From NCBI GenBank assembly GCA_022496805.1, contig CM040089.1:36998372-37062371 (forward strand): DNA of 64,000 nucleotides, given 5' to 3'. Each line of letters opens with the position of its first letter. Within the stretch, counting starts at the first letter, position 1. Positions 1 through 11,502 of the stretch are shown piece after piece. This DNA comes from Pohlia nutans. Taxonomy: Eukaryota > Streptophyta > Bryopsida > Bryales > Mniaceae. Below the pieces are notes generated by a model. It was given only the letters and a program-made list of their open reading frames with translations. It was not told the DNA's origin and did no database searches. The position numbers and the translations under genes are program-made.

Positions 1-1343
1 CCATACCGCTTCACTCAAGTAAGGAACTAGGCATATACTTTGATCTCTCAGAATTTCTTTGGATTGTTTCAAAAAAAAATTAAGTGTCTGAAACCACTTT
101 TGTGTTATTTTTATTCAATCTTGACTCCTATTGACTTTGTTTTTCTCCTTATCTTTACAAAACTCAAAATTGCCATTGTAATAGAATATGACAATTGTTT
201 TCAAATTAGAATTAAAATGATAAGAAAATGACTCTTTGTGGCCTCGAATACCTAATAAATTGTGTCTCGGAAGGCTACTTAAAATCACTAATTACAAGCA
301 AATCATGTACTAATGGTAGAGCTCTATTGTAAGACACATAACCTCAAAAGCCCTTCTTATTGCATTCCTTTGTTAATGCAACAATTATTGCAAGCACAAT
401 GAAATTGAAACATCGTGTAGAATACTCAAATAGATCTACAAAAGCTATAAATTTATTCTAAGCTTTTACATCCTTTATACATTAGGATTTCAAAAAGTTA
501 CAATTTTTTTCCTTCTCTCTATTTACAGGTCACAAATCCATACAATTCAAATTTAACACTTTGAACCTTTACTTTAAAGCAACACTAGTAAATTAGTGGA
601 CTTGGAATTACTTTTTCATTAATACTAGAATTTACCATGTAAGTTTAGAATGTTAACAGTTTTGTGATGTTACGAGATTTTCCATGAGGTTTGAGATTTT
701 GATTTAGTAGTGAACACAAGTCTATTTACTAAAAGAATTCTTCTTAGAATAAGGTAGGATTTTGGTTTGTGAGATTGTTTAGAATATGCTTTGAATTTTC
801 AAAGAAGAAGGAAAAAAAAACCTTTTTTCTTTTTGTTTGCCCTAGAGTGGAGGATGCGAGGCCATAAGGTCAAGGCCTTGCTCATGAATCATTGGCCGAG
901 AAAGTAGAAAAATAACTAGAACGGTGCAACTGTGAGGCTCTGTCTTATTCATAACACTTGAAAACTCATATAGTTTATATACCTGTAATAGAATAAAATT
1001 TGAAGAAAAATCATTTTTATTTTTATTTTTTTTACAATAAATAGTTTTATACTATGTTTCATATGTTACAAATTTTCCTTTAAATTATCCATGATATATA
1101 TAATATATAGGGTAGCTGAACCTATTCTTGCAAGCCCTTTGGCGCACGAACATTCATATAATAGCCGTTGAACAGATTGTAAGCCTTTGCTTCACTACAT
1201 CCTATATAATTTTTCATCCGTTCAAATTTCCCTTCCTTCTTGTGCTAGTTTTCTACCATTTGTATGGTATGGATTTCCAAAATATGATATTGTGATTTAT
1301 TGTTTTAATGAAAAAATTGGTCTATGTCAAGTTTCATTATTAG
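1..1343. other. AT-rich intergenic DNA, no gene seen
   Basis: I see no credible coding segment, RNA gene or clear terminal-repeat element here. Short open frames in it have simple-sequence composition. A TTAA-bounded element begins at its right edge (1344). Confidence 0.6.
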
Positions 1344-1882
1344 TTTAACCCATAAATGTCCAACCATCTAGAAAGTGGATGATGTACAAAATCAAACACA
1401 TTTTTCTCATCCGTCATTGACTTATAGCTGTGTGTATTTTTCCTCATTTAATCTCTTCTCCGCTTTGCCATTCTCACCTAGTCTCTCTACTACTTGCCGC
1501 TATCACCTAATCTTCATTACTCGACATTGTCATCTAATCTCTATTATTTGTCATTGTCACCTAATCTTCATTACTCGCCACTCTCACCTAATCTCATTGG
1601 ATTTTTTTTTTTAAATGGGTCTCCTCTCTTTGTCACCTACTAGTAATCGCTTTGGATTCTTTTAAAATTAGGCCTCTTTGGCACACCTATGTTCAAAATT
1701 TCACCTAACTTAATTCCACCTAACCAACCCCATGGACTTTTTAAAGATGGCTTCTTCTTTACATTAATGTACTAGATCTTCAAAATCTCACCTAAATTAA
1801 TTCCACCTAATCCACTATATCCTTGGATTTTTATTTTATCATAAAAATGGGTAGCGACTATTTTCAGTCACTTAGGGGTTAA
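1344..1882 (-). mobile_element. degenerate TTAA-bounded element (family A, inverted)
   Basis: It begins TTAACCCATAAATGTCC and ends CTTAGGGGTTAA at 1882. The first ~80 bp resemble the reverse complement of the right end of the better-preserved copy at 3680-4258 (the segment reading roughly CGGATGAGAAAT and ATGTACATCATC). The middle (about 1470-1600) is a small minisatellite built on CACCTAATCT with TCATTACTCGCCA-like units. It shares its right TTAA with the next element. No coding content. Confidence 0.5.
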
Positions 1883-2456
1883 TCCCTAATTTCCCAAACA
1901 TCCACATTCTACATGATGAATGATAAATCTCATTCATCAAGCCATTTTTTGCAAGTAAAAAAAATCTTACCAATTTCTATGGCAAGACAGCTTCATAGAG
2001 TCTATGCATGTGTGAACCATTTCGAAAAGGAGTGACATGTGAAACTTTTATGCTTCACTTCATGTTGCTCTGATTCACCAAAAATTTCTAAGATCTTAGT
2101 TCAAAAGACTATGTTCTTGAAAATCTCAACTCAAACAATTAAGCAACCTAAAAATCTCCAAATATCATTACACTTAGTGTATTACATTTCAACCCATCAC
2201 AACAAATTTCATCCTCACATTGTCAATATTTTATTCGTAATCAACTTACAAAAGAATTTCAAATTTCAAATTTCAAATTTTCTACAAAAATAGTGACGAT
2301 TGCAATCATAGATCTATCCATATAGATAGAATCTAAAATTCATAATGTACAACATTTATTCATACATCAAGTCCAAAATATTCCTTTGAGCTGCATTTTA
2401 TAATGCATCTTTGCAATTCACCAAGTTTGGAGAGCGATGTGGGCATTAGGGGTTAA
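1879..2456 (-). mobile_element. TTAA-bounded MITE, family A, inverted copy
   Basis: A ~578-bp non-coding element with TTAA at both ends (1879-1882 and 2453-2456) and CCC-starting termini. Read in reverse it matches 3680-4258, 46214-46788 and, more distantly, 50858-51445. Shared landmarks are the GCATTATAAAATGCA-like block and the GAATTTTAGATTCTA block. TTAA target sites with CCC ends are known for piggyBac-type elements; that assignment is inference. Confidence 0.7.
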
Positions 2457-3006
2457 CCCTTAAGCTTGCAAGGAGCCTTGTGGGGCGATAATTGATCGTT
2501 TTTCACTCAAACATTGATTTTCACCTAGTTCCTAATTTCAAATGAAAATGGTCCCAACTGAGAAGGTGTGGGGATTGCCTTCTTCTTTCTAGTCTAATGT
2601 ACCGTTCTTCAAAATTGTTAAAACTACGCTTTCTACAGAACTTTAAAGCTCAAAACCTTAAAATTCTAATATACACTGCAGAAAATGTTTTTCAATCAAA
2701 TTTTCTTAAAACGTAAGCTCAAAAAGCATGCCACCTACACCTTGTTGTTCATCACTAATATTCATATTTTCTCTAAAATTCATACCATTCTAAGCTCTTT
2801 TGTAATTACTGGGGTTTTTACAAGAAAACTACTTTGAAAACTTTTATAAAATTTATTTTTGTTTAAATAATTATGAAAATATCAGGGTAAATTGGTTAAA
2901 CAATACCTTATATGAAAATTATACCAGAATAATATAACATATTTTAAAATGTGAAAATTGGATGAGGTTTGACCGGGGAATTGTTGTGTGGACGCTTAAG
3001 GGTTAA
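2453..3006 (+). mobile_element. TTAA-bounded MITE, family B
   Basis: It begins TTAACCCTTAAGCTTGC and ends GGACGCTTAAGGGTTAA, so the termini are inverted repeats with TTAA outside. It shares the left TTAA (2453-2456) with the preceding family A copy. A second copy lies at 45251-46217; both contain TTGATTTTCACCTAGTTC and AATTTCAAATGAAAAT. Non-coding. Confidence 0.7.
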
Positions 3007-3038
3007 GCATTGACAACTTTCCTACTTTGTACCGTTAC

Positions 3039-3671
3039 CTCGGGTGGGTCACTTACTGCATTTTACAAACAACGTGCGGCAGAAAATAGCATGGGTTTTA
3101 TTCATCATAAGTAAAATTTATAAGAATTTATAAAAAAATTACAAATGAGATAGAATGTAATGAAAGAGTACAGGCCATTATAAATAATTTAGGTACACCA
3201 CAATTTTGGTCCATTATGATTTTAGTACATGTAATTTAGGGAATTGCGAATGGGATCCAAGGTATTAAACTGAGTACAGTTTGTTTTGGGGGGGGGAACA
3301 GCTGGAGCACAGTTGGTAGGAAAGGGCGGTCAGCTGCGCGGTGGACGAAAAGTAGGTCTAGAAGTGCACATTTTCCAGAATGTATGAAAGAAGGTTAAGT
3401 TCTGGTCATTTTCTTGAGGCCATTTTTCTCAAATTTTTAAAGTCATGTTACTTTTAGATTATATTTAAACCTTTACAAGGAAGATAGCATATAAAAAATT
3501 GCATTGGTCACCGTTTTATAAAAAATGATAGAGTCCATAATATAGGCCATTTTTTCCCATTAAGTAATCATAGGGGTCCTTTTAATTTCAGCTAGGAGGT
3601 AAATAGCCCCCCAAAAAACACCCCCTTGCCGCACGTGGTACCCAAAATATATGAAGAGTGACCCACCCGAG
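3039..3671. mobile_element. hAT-like MITE with 8-bp TSD
   Basis: The inverted termini are CTCGGGTGGGTCACT and AGTGACCCACCCGAG, flanked by a perfect 8-bp duplication ACCGTTAC (3031-3038 and 3672-3679). Subterminal AACGTGCGGC and GCCGCACGT extend the symmetry. The same family occurs at 9950-10193, 43352-43591 and 45286-45699. An 8-bp TSD is typical of hAT elements; the CTCGGG end differs from the usual CAGGG. Confidence 0.8.
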
Positions 3672-3679
3672 ACCGTTAC

Positions 3680-4258
3680 TTAACCCCTAAATGCCCACAA
3701 ACCTCTTCATAATTTGGAGAATTGTAAAGGTGCATTATAAAATGCAACTAATAGGGATATTTTGAACTTGAGACCATATGAAGGAATGTTGTACATTATG
3801 AATTTTAGATTCTATGCATACGGTTAGGTCTATGACTCCTATCACCAATATTTCTTGTTTTAATTTGAGACATAAAATTCAATATTCATTTGTAATTCAA
3901 TTACAAATAAAATATTAACAATGTATGGGTGAAATTTGTTGTGACATGATGAAACGAAATACTCTAAGTGTAGTGATTTTTGGAGTGTTTTTTGGTTACT
4001 TAACTTAAGAGTTCATTTTGCAAGAACAATTTTAAACTAAGATCTTAGAAATTTTTGGTGAATCACTACAACATATTGTGAGGCATAAAAATTGCCCAAA
4101 TCATCCACTTTCTGATTGTTTCGCACATCATGTATAAAACTAACTTTCCATAAATCTATTCTAAAAATCCACAATGCACAAAGTGCATGGCGGATGAGAA
4201 ATCCGTGTTGGATTATGTACATCATCAAGAAACTGAACATTTAGGCAGTTAGGGGTTA
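3680..4258 (+). mobile_element. TTAA-bounded MITE, family A
   Basis: It starts TTAACCCCTAAATGCCC and ends GGCAGTTAGGGGTTAT, the last TTAA having decayed to TTAT. At ~579 bp it matches the inverted copy at 1879-2456 and the copy at 46214-46788. It lies directly against the 8-bp duplication of the preceding hAT-like element. Confidence 0.7.
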
Positions 4259-4930
4259 TGGATCGACTTGAACACCATCACATATCACTAGCTTGTACTC
4301 AAGGATCAATGTATTGACACCAAATATACGCGCACTAGGCTTGTACTCTAGGATCAACTTACACCAAATATACATGCATACTTACAAATCTTCATTTATC
4401 ACTTACAGTCAAGGACGAAGGATCAACATAGACCAAATATACGTGCACGTTTATAAGTTGTGATGAGCTTGTCACTAGTCAAAGTTTTCATTGTTTATTT
4501 ATTCCCTCATAAACAATTACCTTACCTTTGATATCATCAATTCTTCACAACATCTCAATAATGGTTGTGAATAGTATCACATTCTAACTAAGAGCATCCC
4601 TCAATAGCTTTGGCGTGGCTCTTGTTGAATCGCACGCCCCAATGGCCACTTGGCAAGGGTTAGCCGGTAGTAAGGCATGGCAAAATGGTGCAATGGATCT
4701 CTAAATTCTCACCTTTTGGCAAGGCTCGCTTGGAGCCCTATTCATCTTCCAATCGGGTCATCTCATGATTTTTAAGTGGTTTTTCGCTCCTTCACCTATA
4801 ACTAAAGATTCAAGTTGACTCTTGGTATGATGCTAAAGATCCTTGACTCTTGGTACCAAAATGATGTCATTTGATATTTAATTAAATGTTTTGGATGTTT
4901 TAATGTAGTTGAGACAAACTTTGATCTAGC
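4259..4930. repeat. short tandem repeat and unassigned AT-rich DNA
   Basis: About 4290-4450 holds roughly three diverged units of ~60 bp, each with AAGGATCAA and CCAAATATACGTGCA-like cores. About 4590-4760 has an AGAGCATC start and GC-richer text like short elements near 37.1-37.5 kb. No gene seen. Confidence 0.45.
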
Positions 4931-5244
4931 ATCAGGAATTTTGGACCCCATTGATTTCGCCACTGATTTCGCACGATTTCAATGCGATTTCCGATATTTC
5001 ATGGGTGCGTGTATTTTTCACACTGCGTCATTCATCGCAACTGCACTGATATGACATCATGATCGTACAAGCGGATATAGTATTGATTCGACACGATTGA
5101 TACATCTATTGAAAACGTGTGAATTCTTCACTCTGTACAGTTGTCAAATGTCGTGTCTTAATCGTGTTTAAAGCCACACTGATTCAGTGTGTTTTTCGTG
5201 CGACATCATCTTTTCTATATCTAGAATTTTTTCTTTCTATATCT

Positions 5245-5465
5245 AAATTTGGTCAAAATAATTTTATTAAAAAATAAAAATAATTTTTTTCTCTACCCGA
5301 ACATTATTTTGGGTTGCCCGGACCAACTACTCGGGCTACCCGAACCCACGGTGGGGCCCACCACGGTTTCCCAAGCTCCATTGCCGGTGGTAGGAATTGA
5401 ACTTGAGACCTCCCAACTACAAACCATGCTTTAAACCACCAAACCACCTTAAAGTCTTGATGCAA
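5245..5465 (-). mobile_element. tRNA-derived SINE-like segment
   Basis: On the minus strand it reads TGGTTTGGTGGTTTAAAGC (A-box-like), then about 30 bp later GGTCTCAAGTTCAATTCC, a good pol III B-box (GTTCAANNCC). After this come a GC-rich body with GGGCCCCACC and a T/A-rich tail near 5250-5290. The spacing suits a tRNA-related SINE head, and the text does not fold as an intact tRNA. I know of no second copy in this window. Confidence 0.45.
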
Positions 5466-5499
5466 GCACTCGAACTCTTTTGATAATTATAAAAGAATG

Positions 5500-6110
5500 A
5501 AACCATTGGCAATTTTTTTGCCATGTATATGTAATTCTTTTTTCCAATTTTTTTTTGCACTACAAGACACAGGCCTTTTTCTATATCTTGAAATATTTTC
5601 AGAATATTTTGATTTTTTTAAATTTTTGGCCAAAATCGTGATGGCAGATCATGGCTGTGAGCTGTTTTTTTTTTCAGCGGACTTTGAATGTTTTTAACAA
5701 TGTGAAAAAAACTTTTTTTTCCAATTTTCTTTTTGCACTACATTATGCAAGACTTTTTCTATATCTAGGATTTTTTTCAGAATATTATGAATTTATTTAT
5801 TTTTTGCCAAAATCGTGGTGGCTGTGAGCTAATTTTTTTTAAGCAGACTTTGGATGCTTTTTTGCGATGTAAAAAAAAATTCCAATTTTTTCAGTAGATC
5901 ATGCAAGCATTTTTCTATATCTAAAAAAAATTTCAAATTTTTTTGAACTGTTTTTTTGTTTTGCCAAAATCTTAAAGGCTGTTAGTTATTTTTTAATTTT
6001 CAGTAGACTTTAGATGTTTTTAGCAATGTAAAAAACTCTTTCTATTCCAAATTTTTTTTGCACTCCATTATACAAGCTTTTTTCTATGGCTAGAGAAAAA
6101 ATTCAATGGT
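5500..6110. repeat. tandem array of ~170-190-bp T-rich units
   Basis: Three to four diverged units follow each other. Each has a run like CCAATTTTTTTGCACTAC, then TTTTTCTATATCT, then GCCAAAATCGTG, then GCTGTGAGCT, and ends with GACTTTGAATGTTTTTA. The array lies inside the 4.6-kb transposon and has no coding content. Confidence 0.6.
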
Positions 6111-7020
6111 TTGAATGTTGTAGCAAGCAATTAAAAGCTCTTGCAATTTTATTTTTTTGAAAAGTTACTCAAATTGAGTTCAAAGAAAGTCTGATTTTAA
6201 ACTAAATTTAGCTTGCAATGCTTCGAGAGATCATGTTTTGGTCAATGCCCCCTTATGAGCTGCCCGAGGCTAAAAAAATTAAAAATTAAATCAAATTATA
6301 ATTATTTTCTAATAGGAAATCAAGTATGCTTTCAAACCCAATTTGAGTCGTGCCAATCCAAGTTAAATTCCGCCTAGGGAAACTTTCAAAAAAACAACAC
6401 CTCTACATTGTCTCGTGTTACAAATTTTACTATTTTGAAAAAGTAATGTTGTCCTTTTCTGTACAATTTTTTTTCTCCCATGATGAAAAGTACAATGATA
6501 ACCAATAATACCAAATTTGAATTCTAAAAATATAAAATGTAATTTCATTGAAATTTTAATGTTCATTGCTTCTAAATTCTATAAATGAAGATCTAGAAAT
6601 GTTTTGGGAAATTAGACCGTAAGGATAATTTAAAAAGATTCTTGGAATATTCCAAAATATTCCAAAATAGTATTAAATATTTTGAAAGATTCCAAAAGAT
6701 TTCAAAAGAGAATATTAAAATATTTTTGGTATTTTCTCTATTTATTATATTTCATCAATAAATCAATAGTTTTTAAACACTATAAACTTTTTTGGTCGAG
6801 AAGTATGACATGCTATAGTAGTGCGAAAACACATCCTTGAACACGAGTGACGTCGAGAAATATAAGTCACCCATTCTCAAATTGAAAACTTGTACTATAA
6901 CTACACGGATGTCGTACGACAATAATTTGCATTATCATAGATGTTGAAATCGCACGGATGTAATAAAAGGCGTTGATATGATACGTATACGATACTAAAT
7001 CCGCATTTAACTAAGACCGC

Positions 7021-8638
7021 ATGCTAACCATCATCCATGATAAAATGGATCACTCCAAGACCGCGTCCCCACACTTTTCTCACAAGTCCAAAGCTACAAA
7101 TTCTTTCATAAAAATGCCCGTTGTAGTTACGGGAATGATTGCTCATGGTCATGGAGATGTTCGATATGCGCACTATGGCCTTGACATCTTCCCAACGAAT
7201 TCCAACCATACCATTGGGTCCATCACAAAGCTTCTCCGTGATCTTGAAGAACCACTGAGGAATTCCTCTCGTAAGTTGTTTTCGGAGGAGAATACGCAAT
7301 CTACATTAACCAAGGCGGTTCTGCAGGGTTCGGATACTTACTTGGACTCCCTTCTTCCTCTACCAGAGGTATTGGTCCCAGCTCAATCTTTGCCCCCTAT
7401 ATTGGTCTTGCAGTTGGATAATGCTTCAGGTGACAATAAGAATAGATGGGTTTTTGCCTTTTGTTCACTCCTTGTATACAAAGACATTTTCCGCGAAGTG
7501 TACATCAATTTCCTCATAGTTGGACACACGCATGAAGACATAGATGCCATGTTCGGCCGATGGAGCTCGAAGTTGAAGACAAATAACTATCCGACAGTTC
7601 CAAGACTCATGAAATCCTTCATGGATTGTGAAGCACACCCTGTGATTCCACATTTTATTGAGGAGGTTCCTGATTTCAAGCGATTTGTTGATGGTTATTT
7701 AGGCTCAGGCGGAGATTTTTTATCGGATCATTCTAGGTCCTAGCAATTCAAGTTCTATATGGATTCCAGTGGGTGGCCTTTGATGGAGTACAAGAATTTG
7801 TGTACGGACAAAAACTGGTTGCCAGAGCACGGCAACGGGATTCGCTTGTAGTCTGAGACTGAAGACGGACGACCAAAAGTTCCAAACCGTGATCCCCTAT
7901 CTCTAGTTCCCTAGAAGATGCGTTCACTTGATGAGATTAAGAGAGGGTTGAACGGTTTTATTGCACACTGGAACGGAATGGCAGACGATGATCTCTCTGG
8001 AGAATTCAGGCGGAAGAATGATCCTTTAAAAGAATACTGGAAAGGTGTTAGAACTGCTCTCGATGCAGCACTCGAGCCACGTGAAGGCTTACTACAGGGA
8101 TTTTGGCCGGCTTCGAGGATCATTCATGACGAGGCAGATCGCAGGCGGAGGGATGGCACACTGCAAGAAGAGGATGCAGAGGATGCACCCTTTGTTGGAC
8201 GTAAACGTGATTGTCCACGCACTTCATTCCGTGTTAATCGCGATACGTATGCAAGTTATTTTGTTGCAGTCCGTCCTGCTGACAGTGACCCAAGGCCATT
8301 CTGGCTTGCCAGAGCAATAACAAACCCAAGTCCGGATCTGGGTCATTTGCATATGATCCAAATTCAATATTGGACGCCTGCTTCAGAACGACACATCAAT
8401 ATGGAAACATATGATGGATGGGACACGAAAAAAAGGGAATGTGTGGCGCGAAGATCGAGCAATAAACCCAACGTGGTCTAGCACGGACTGTATCATGACG
8501 GCTTGGAAGCCACGAATGCGAGAAGGAACTTCAGATCCGATGGTGGCAATACCAAAGCCACAAATTGACATCATCAAGGCATTAGTGGAAGCTTTTACGG
8601 TTGACTCCGGAGATGACGCATCTATTGCGGAAGGATGA
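7021..8638 (+). pseudogene. DUF7869-like transposase-type protein, broken
   Basis: The first open segment (7021-7743, 240 aa) has IIHDKMDHSKTASPHF, LQLDNASGDNKNRWVF and VGHTHEDIDAMFGRWSSKL. These are the three conserved blocks of a eukaryotic family I recall as DUF7869, whose acidic residues in an RNase H-like order suggest a DDE-type nuclease. A stop at 7741 and further shifts separate it from a second segment (7918-8481) with IKRGLNGFIAHWNG and TYASYFVAVRPADSDPRPFWLARAI (residues split here), then a third (8411-8638). The N-terminal exons are missing or unrecognisable. It lies between the TIRs at 4931 and 9526, so it is probably the decayed transposase. Function is inferred from motif pattern only. 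Confidence 0.6.
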
Positions 8639-8645
8639 GTAATTC

Positions 8646-8803
8646 ATAGATATAGAAGTTGTCTTTGTTGTAGAGTGTGGCGAAGAATGGACTTTGCATT
8701 TCCTTGTTTTGAGATGGATGAATAGTTGATAGATATATAAGTTGTCTTAGTTGTAGGGTGTGGCGAAGAATGGACTTCGCATTTACTTGTTTTGAGATGT
8801 TTA
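8646..8803. repeat. direct duplication of ~90 bp
   Basis: Two adjacent copies share AGTTGTCTT, GTGTGGCGAAGAATGGACTT and CTTGTTTTGAGATG. They sit just downstream of the transposase-like relic. No coding function seen. Confidence 0.7.
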
Positions 8804-9526
8804 GAAATATATACTTTATCAATTTTATTAAAAAAGTCAGGCAATGTAATGATTGTTGATTACTATTAATAGCATATTTCAATTTTCATTATTCGATTTC
8901 AATGTACTTCATTGAGAACATTGATTTGAATTTTAGTTTAAGATGTTTTACATGTTGAAGTTCGGTATCATATTATAAAATTCATCTATTGTCGCATGCA
9001 ACTCTCAATTTTCAAAAATGTTGGAATTGTTGACCTTGCAGTTTACTATGGTCTACCTAGATTTCAAATGAAATGGAATAATTCAAAGATTGATTGTGGG
9101 GTCATCCTACTTTTTAAAATAGTAATTTCAAATGTGTTTTGGCATTTAAAAGTCTCAATTTATTGAAATTTCTCAATTTAATGAACCCTTTTTATGATCT
9201 AAATATAGAAGGGATTAAAATGAGACTTCAACTTGTCTCATTTTAACGAATAAAGCCTTATTAACTAAAACCGCATGTTATCCGTGTCTTATTAGCCATG
9301 TAATGTAGATACACGATTAACGCACGGATTCCGTCAAGCACGACTTTCGTGCGAAAACAACACTTTTTTCATAATCATTGAAAAGACACTGCAACAACAT
9401 CCTAGTAATACATGTCACTTCCGTACCATAACGACACTTCTAAATGCACGTATGACGTGCGAAATCCGTGTTCAACGATAAACGCACTGAAATCGTGCGA
9501 AATCAGTGGGGTCCGAAATTCCTGAT

Positions 9527-9790
9527 AGAGGGTGTTAGCTCATTGTGTGCAAAAATTCAGATACATAGCACATTGTATCAAAATTTTCAGGAGCTGCCCG
9601 TAGTTATGTTTTTTACCTTTGCATGATTGTATCTTTTGATTTATACATCATCTACGTACACAAATTACCATCCCATCTTCTTTACAAAGAGTAGAATCAC
9701 CACAAAAAATCTCAAGAACTGAGGATCAATACTCATTCTACAGTGAGCTGACCAAACTTAGAAAATCAGCCTTGGTCCTTAAGGGGTTAA
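9527..9790 (-). mobile_element. partial TTAA-bounded MITE, family C
   Basis: It ends GGTCCTTAAGGGGTTAA at 9790 and matches in reverse the first ~270 bp of the full element at 36546-37120 (shared CAGCTCACTGT, CTACTCTTTGTAA and AATGAGCTAACACCCTC landmarks). The other end is cut off by the 4.6-kb transposon. Confidence 0.65.
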
Positions 9791-9949
9791 GTCATTATTA
9801 TTTTTTGAAAGGTCGACCTCTTTGAAGGATCTGGATCCCAACATCTTAACACCAAGTCTTTCAACTCAAGGTGTATGGAGAATTTAGTCAACAATGGTCT
9901 CAGAAAGGGCAATGAGGTAATTAGCAAGACGCTCCTTTTGAAAAGGGAT

Positions 9950-10193
9950 CTCGGGGGGTTCACTAGCAAAAATCGTAGAACAACGTGCGATAAAAAATAG
10001 GGTCCAATATATTCATTGTAGATAAATTTTATAAAAAATGTACATGTAAAATAGGGGATTTTAAAATAATGAAACATATTTACATGTAAAATACCATCAC
10101 CTTATAATCTTTTCTGCAAGGTAAATAACCCCCCCAATAAATAGGTCCCGAACGTACGTGTATGCAAAATATAAGAGGGAGTGAACCCCTGAG
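9950..10193. mobile_element. hAT-like MITE with 8-bp TSD, inside the kinase relic
   Basis: The termini CTCGGGGGGTTCACT and AGTGAACCCCTGAG are flanked by the exact 8-bp duplication AAAGGGAT (9942-9949 and 10194-10201). Removing the element and one duplication restores alignment to the intact kinase paralogue. Confidence 0.9.
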
Positions 10194-10304
10194 AAAGGGA
10201 TGCACCTTGTCAAAATCTCGTAGCATGTCATAGCGTAGCTATAAACATCTCCCGTTTTAGTGGCGTCTACTTTGGAATGACCTCTCATAGATCTTAAGAC
10301 TTTA

Positions 10305-11502
10305 AACACCCAATTCCCTAATTTTGCACTTGGCCAAGTGCACTCATTTCATGAACAAACTTGGCTTTAAAAAAATTTGTTTGAATTTTTTTGTAAAAAA
10401 CAGGGATTTTTGTCTTTCTACAATCTCTTCATTGTAAAGAAACAATTATTTAATTTATTTTTTATCCTTGTCTTTATCTTATATCTTTATCTTTATCTTT
10501 TCTTTTTCTTTTATCTTGTTTTTTTTCCTTGTCTTCTTTCTTGTCTTCCTCTTGTCTTCCTTCTTTTTCTTCTAGTCTTCCACTTGTCTTCCTTTTTTTT
10601 CTTCACCTTGTCATTTTTGGAGTTTAAACAATAATTTTTTTAAAAATAAAAATCAGGGAGCAGGCTGAATCCAATACAGGTCCTGAAATGAAAAATGAAA
10701 AAAAAAAAAGTTTTTTTTTTTTTTTTTTTTTTCCGGATTTTCCGGGCAGGGAGGGTCCGCGCGCGCGGACCCTACTCTTATTTTGACCCACTCTCCTTCC
10801 CTCCTCTCCTTTCCTTTTTCTCCCCTCTCTCTTATATAAACCCTCCCACATTCTTCCTCCCTCACACTTCCTTCCTCCTCTCTCTTCTTCCTTTATATTG
10901 AGGAGAAGGGAGAAGGAAGAGAGGGAGAAGAACAAGAGAGGAAAAGGGGTGGAAGGAGAGTGTGAGGGAGGGAGAGTGAGAGAAGGTTTATATAGGGGAG
11001 AGGGGAGGTGAGGAAGGGAGGGTCAAAATAAGAGTAGGGTCCGCGCGCGCGGACCCTCCCTGCCCGAAAAATCCGAAAAAAGAAAAAAAAAAAAAAAAAC
11101 CTTTTTTCTTTTTTTTCTTTTTTTTCATTTTTCATTTCAGGGCCTGTATTGGATTCAGCCTACTCCCTGATTTTTATTTATTTTTAAATTATTGTTTAAA
11201 CTCCAAAATGGCAAGGTGAAGGAAAAAAAAGGAAGACAAGTGGAAGACTAGAAGAAGAAGAAGGAAGACAAGAATAAAATACAAGATAAAAGAAAAGAAA
11301 AGAAAAGATAAAGATAAAGATAAAATAAAAGATAAAGATAAGGATGAGAAATAAATTAAATAATTGTTTCTTTATAGTGTAGGGGATTGTAGAAAGACAA
11401 AAATCTCTGTTTTTAAGAGATTTTGCAAACTATTTTTTTAATGCGCTTGGGGGCCAAGTGCATGATTATATGGCCAAGTGCAAAATTAGCAAATTGGGTG
11501 TT
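10305..11502 (+). mobile_element. near-palindromic (foldback) element, copy 1
   Basis: The 1198-bp element begins AACACCCAATTCCCTAATTT and ends with its complement, flanked by TTTA duplications (10301-10304, 11503-11506). The two arms are nearly complementary to a centre near 10895, so the strand could fold into a ~550-bp hairpin. Each arm carries the 20-bp palindrome GGGTCCGCGCGCGCGGACCC (10753-10772 and 11037-11056) and a TATATAAACC-like motif pointing inwards. Two related copies lie at 41833-43071 and 49292-50573, each with its own 4-bp TSD. It interrupts the kinase relic. Non-coding; open frames in it are low-complexity Phe/Lys tracts. Confidence 0.9.

Larger units (their letters stand above)
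4931..9526 (+). mobile_element. 4.6-kb DNA transposon carrying a broken DUF7869-like ORF
   Basis: The ends are inverted repeats of about 30 bp: ATCAGGAATTTTGGACCCCA on the left and its diverged complement ending GTCCGAAATTCCTGAT on the right. Subterminal CGCACGGAT-type repeats occur inside both ends. A 284-bp element at 40211-40494 has the same termini and looks like a deletion derivative. Inside are a SINE-like insertion, a T-rich tandem array and a transposase-like pseudogene. I found no convincing target-site duplication, so the superfamily stays open. Confidence 0.6.

Noticed and set aside
2453..2460. CCCTAAA-like motifs (TTAACCCCTAAA) as interstitial telomeric repeats
   Set aside because: They occur singly at element termini next to TTAA, never in tandem arrays.
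5245..5465. A functional tRNA gene
   Set aside because: The A/B-box-like motifs are present, but I could not build acceptor, D and anticodon stems; a SINE head fits better.
10305..11502. Overlapping open frames of 70-103 aa on both strands within the palindromic element
   Set aside because: They consist of Phe/Leu/Ser or Lys/Glu/Gly tracts from homopolymer and CT-rich DNA, differ between the three copies and mirror each other across the palindrome.
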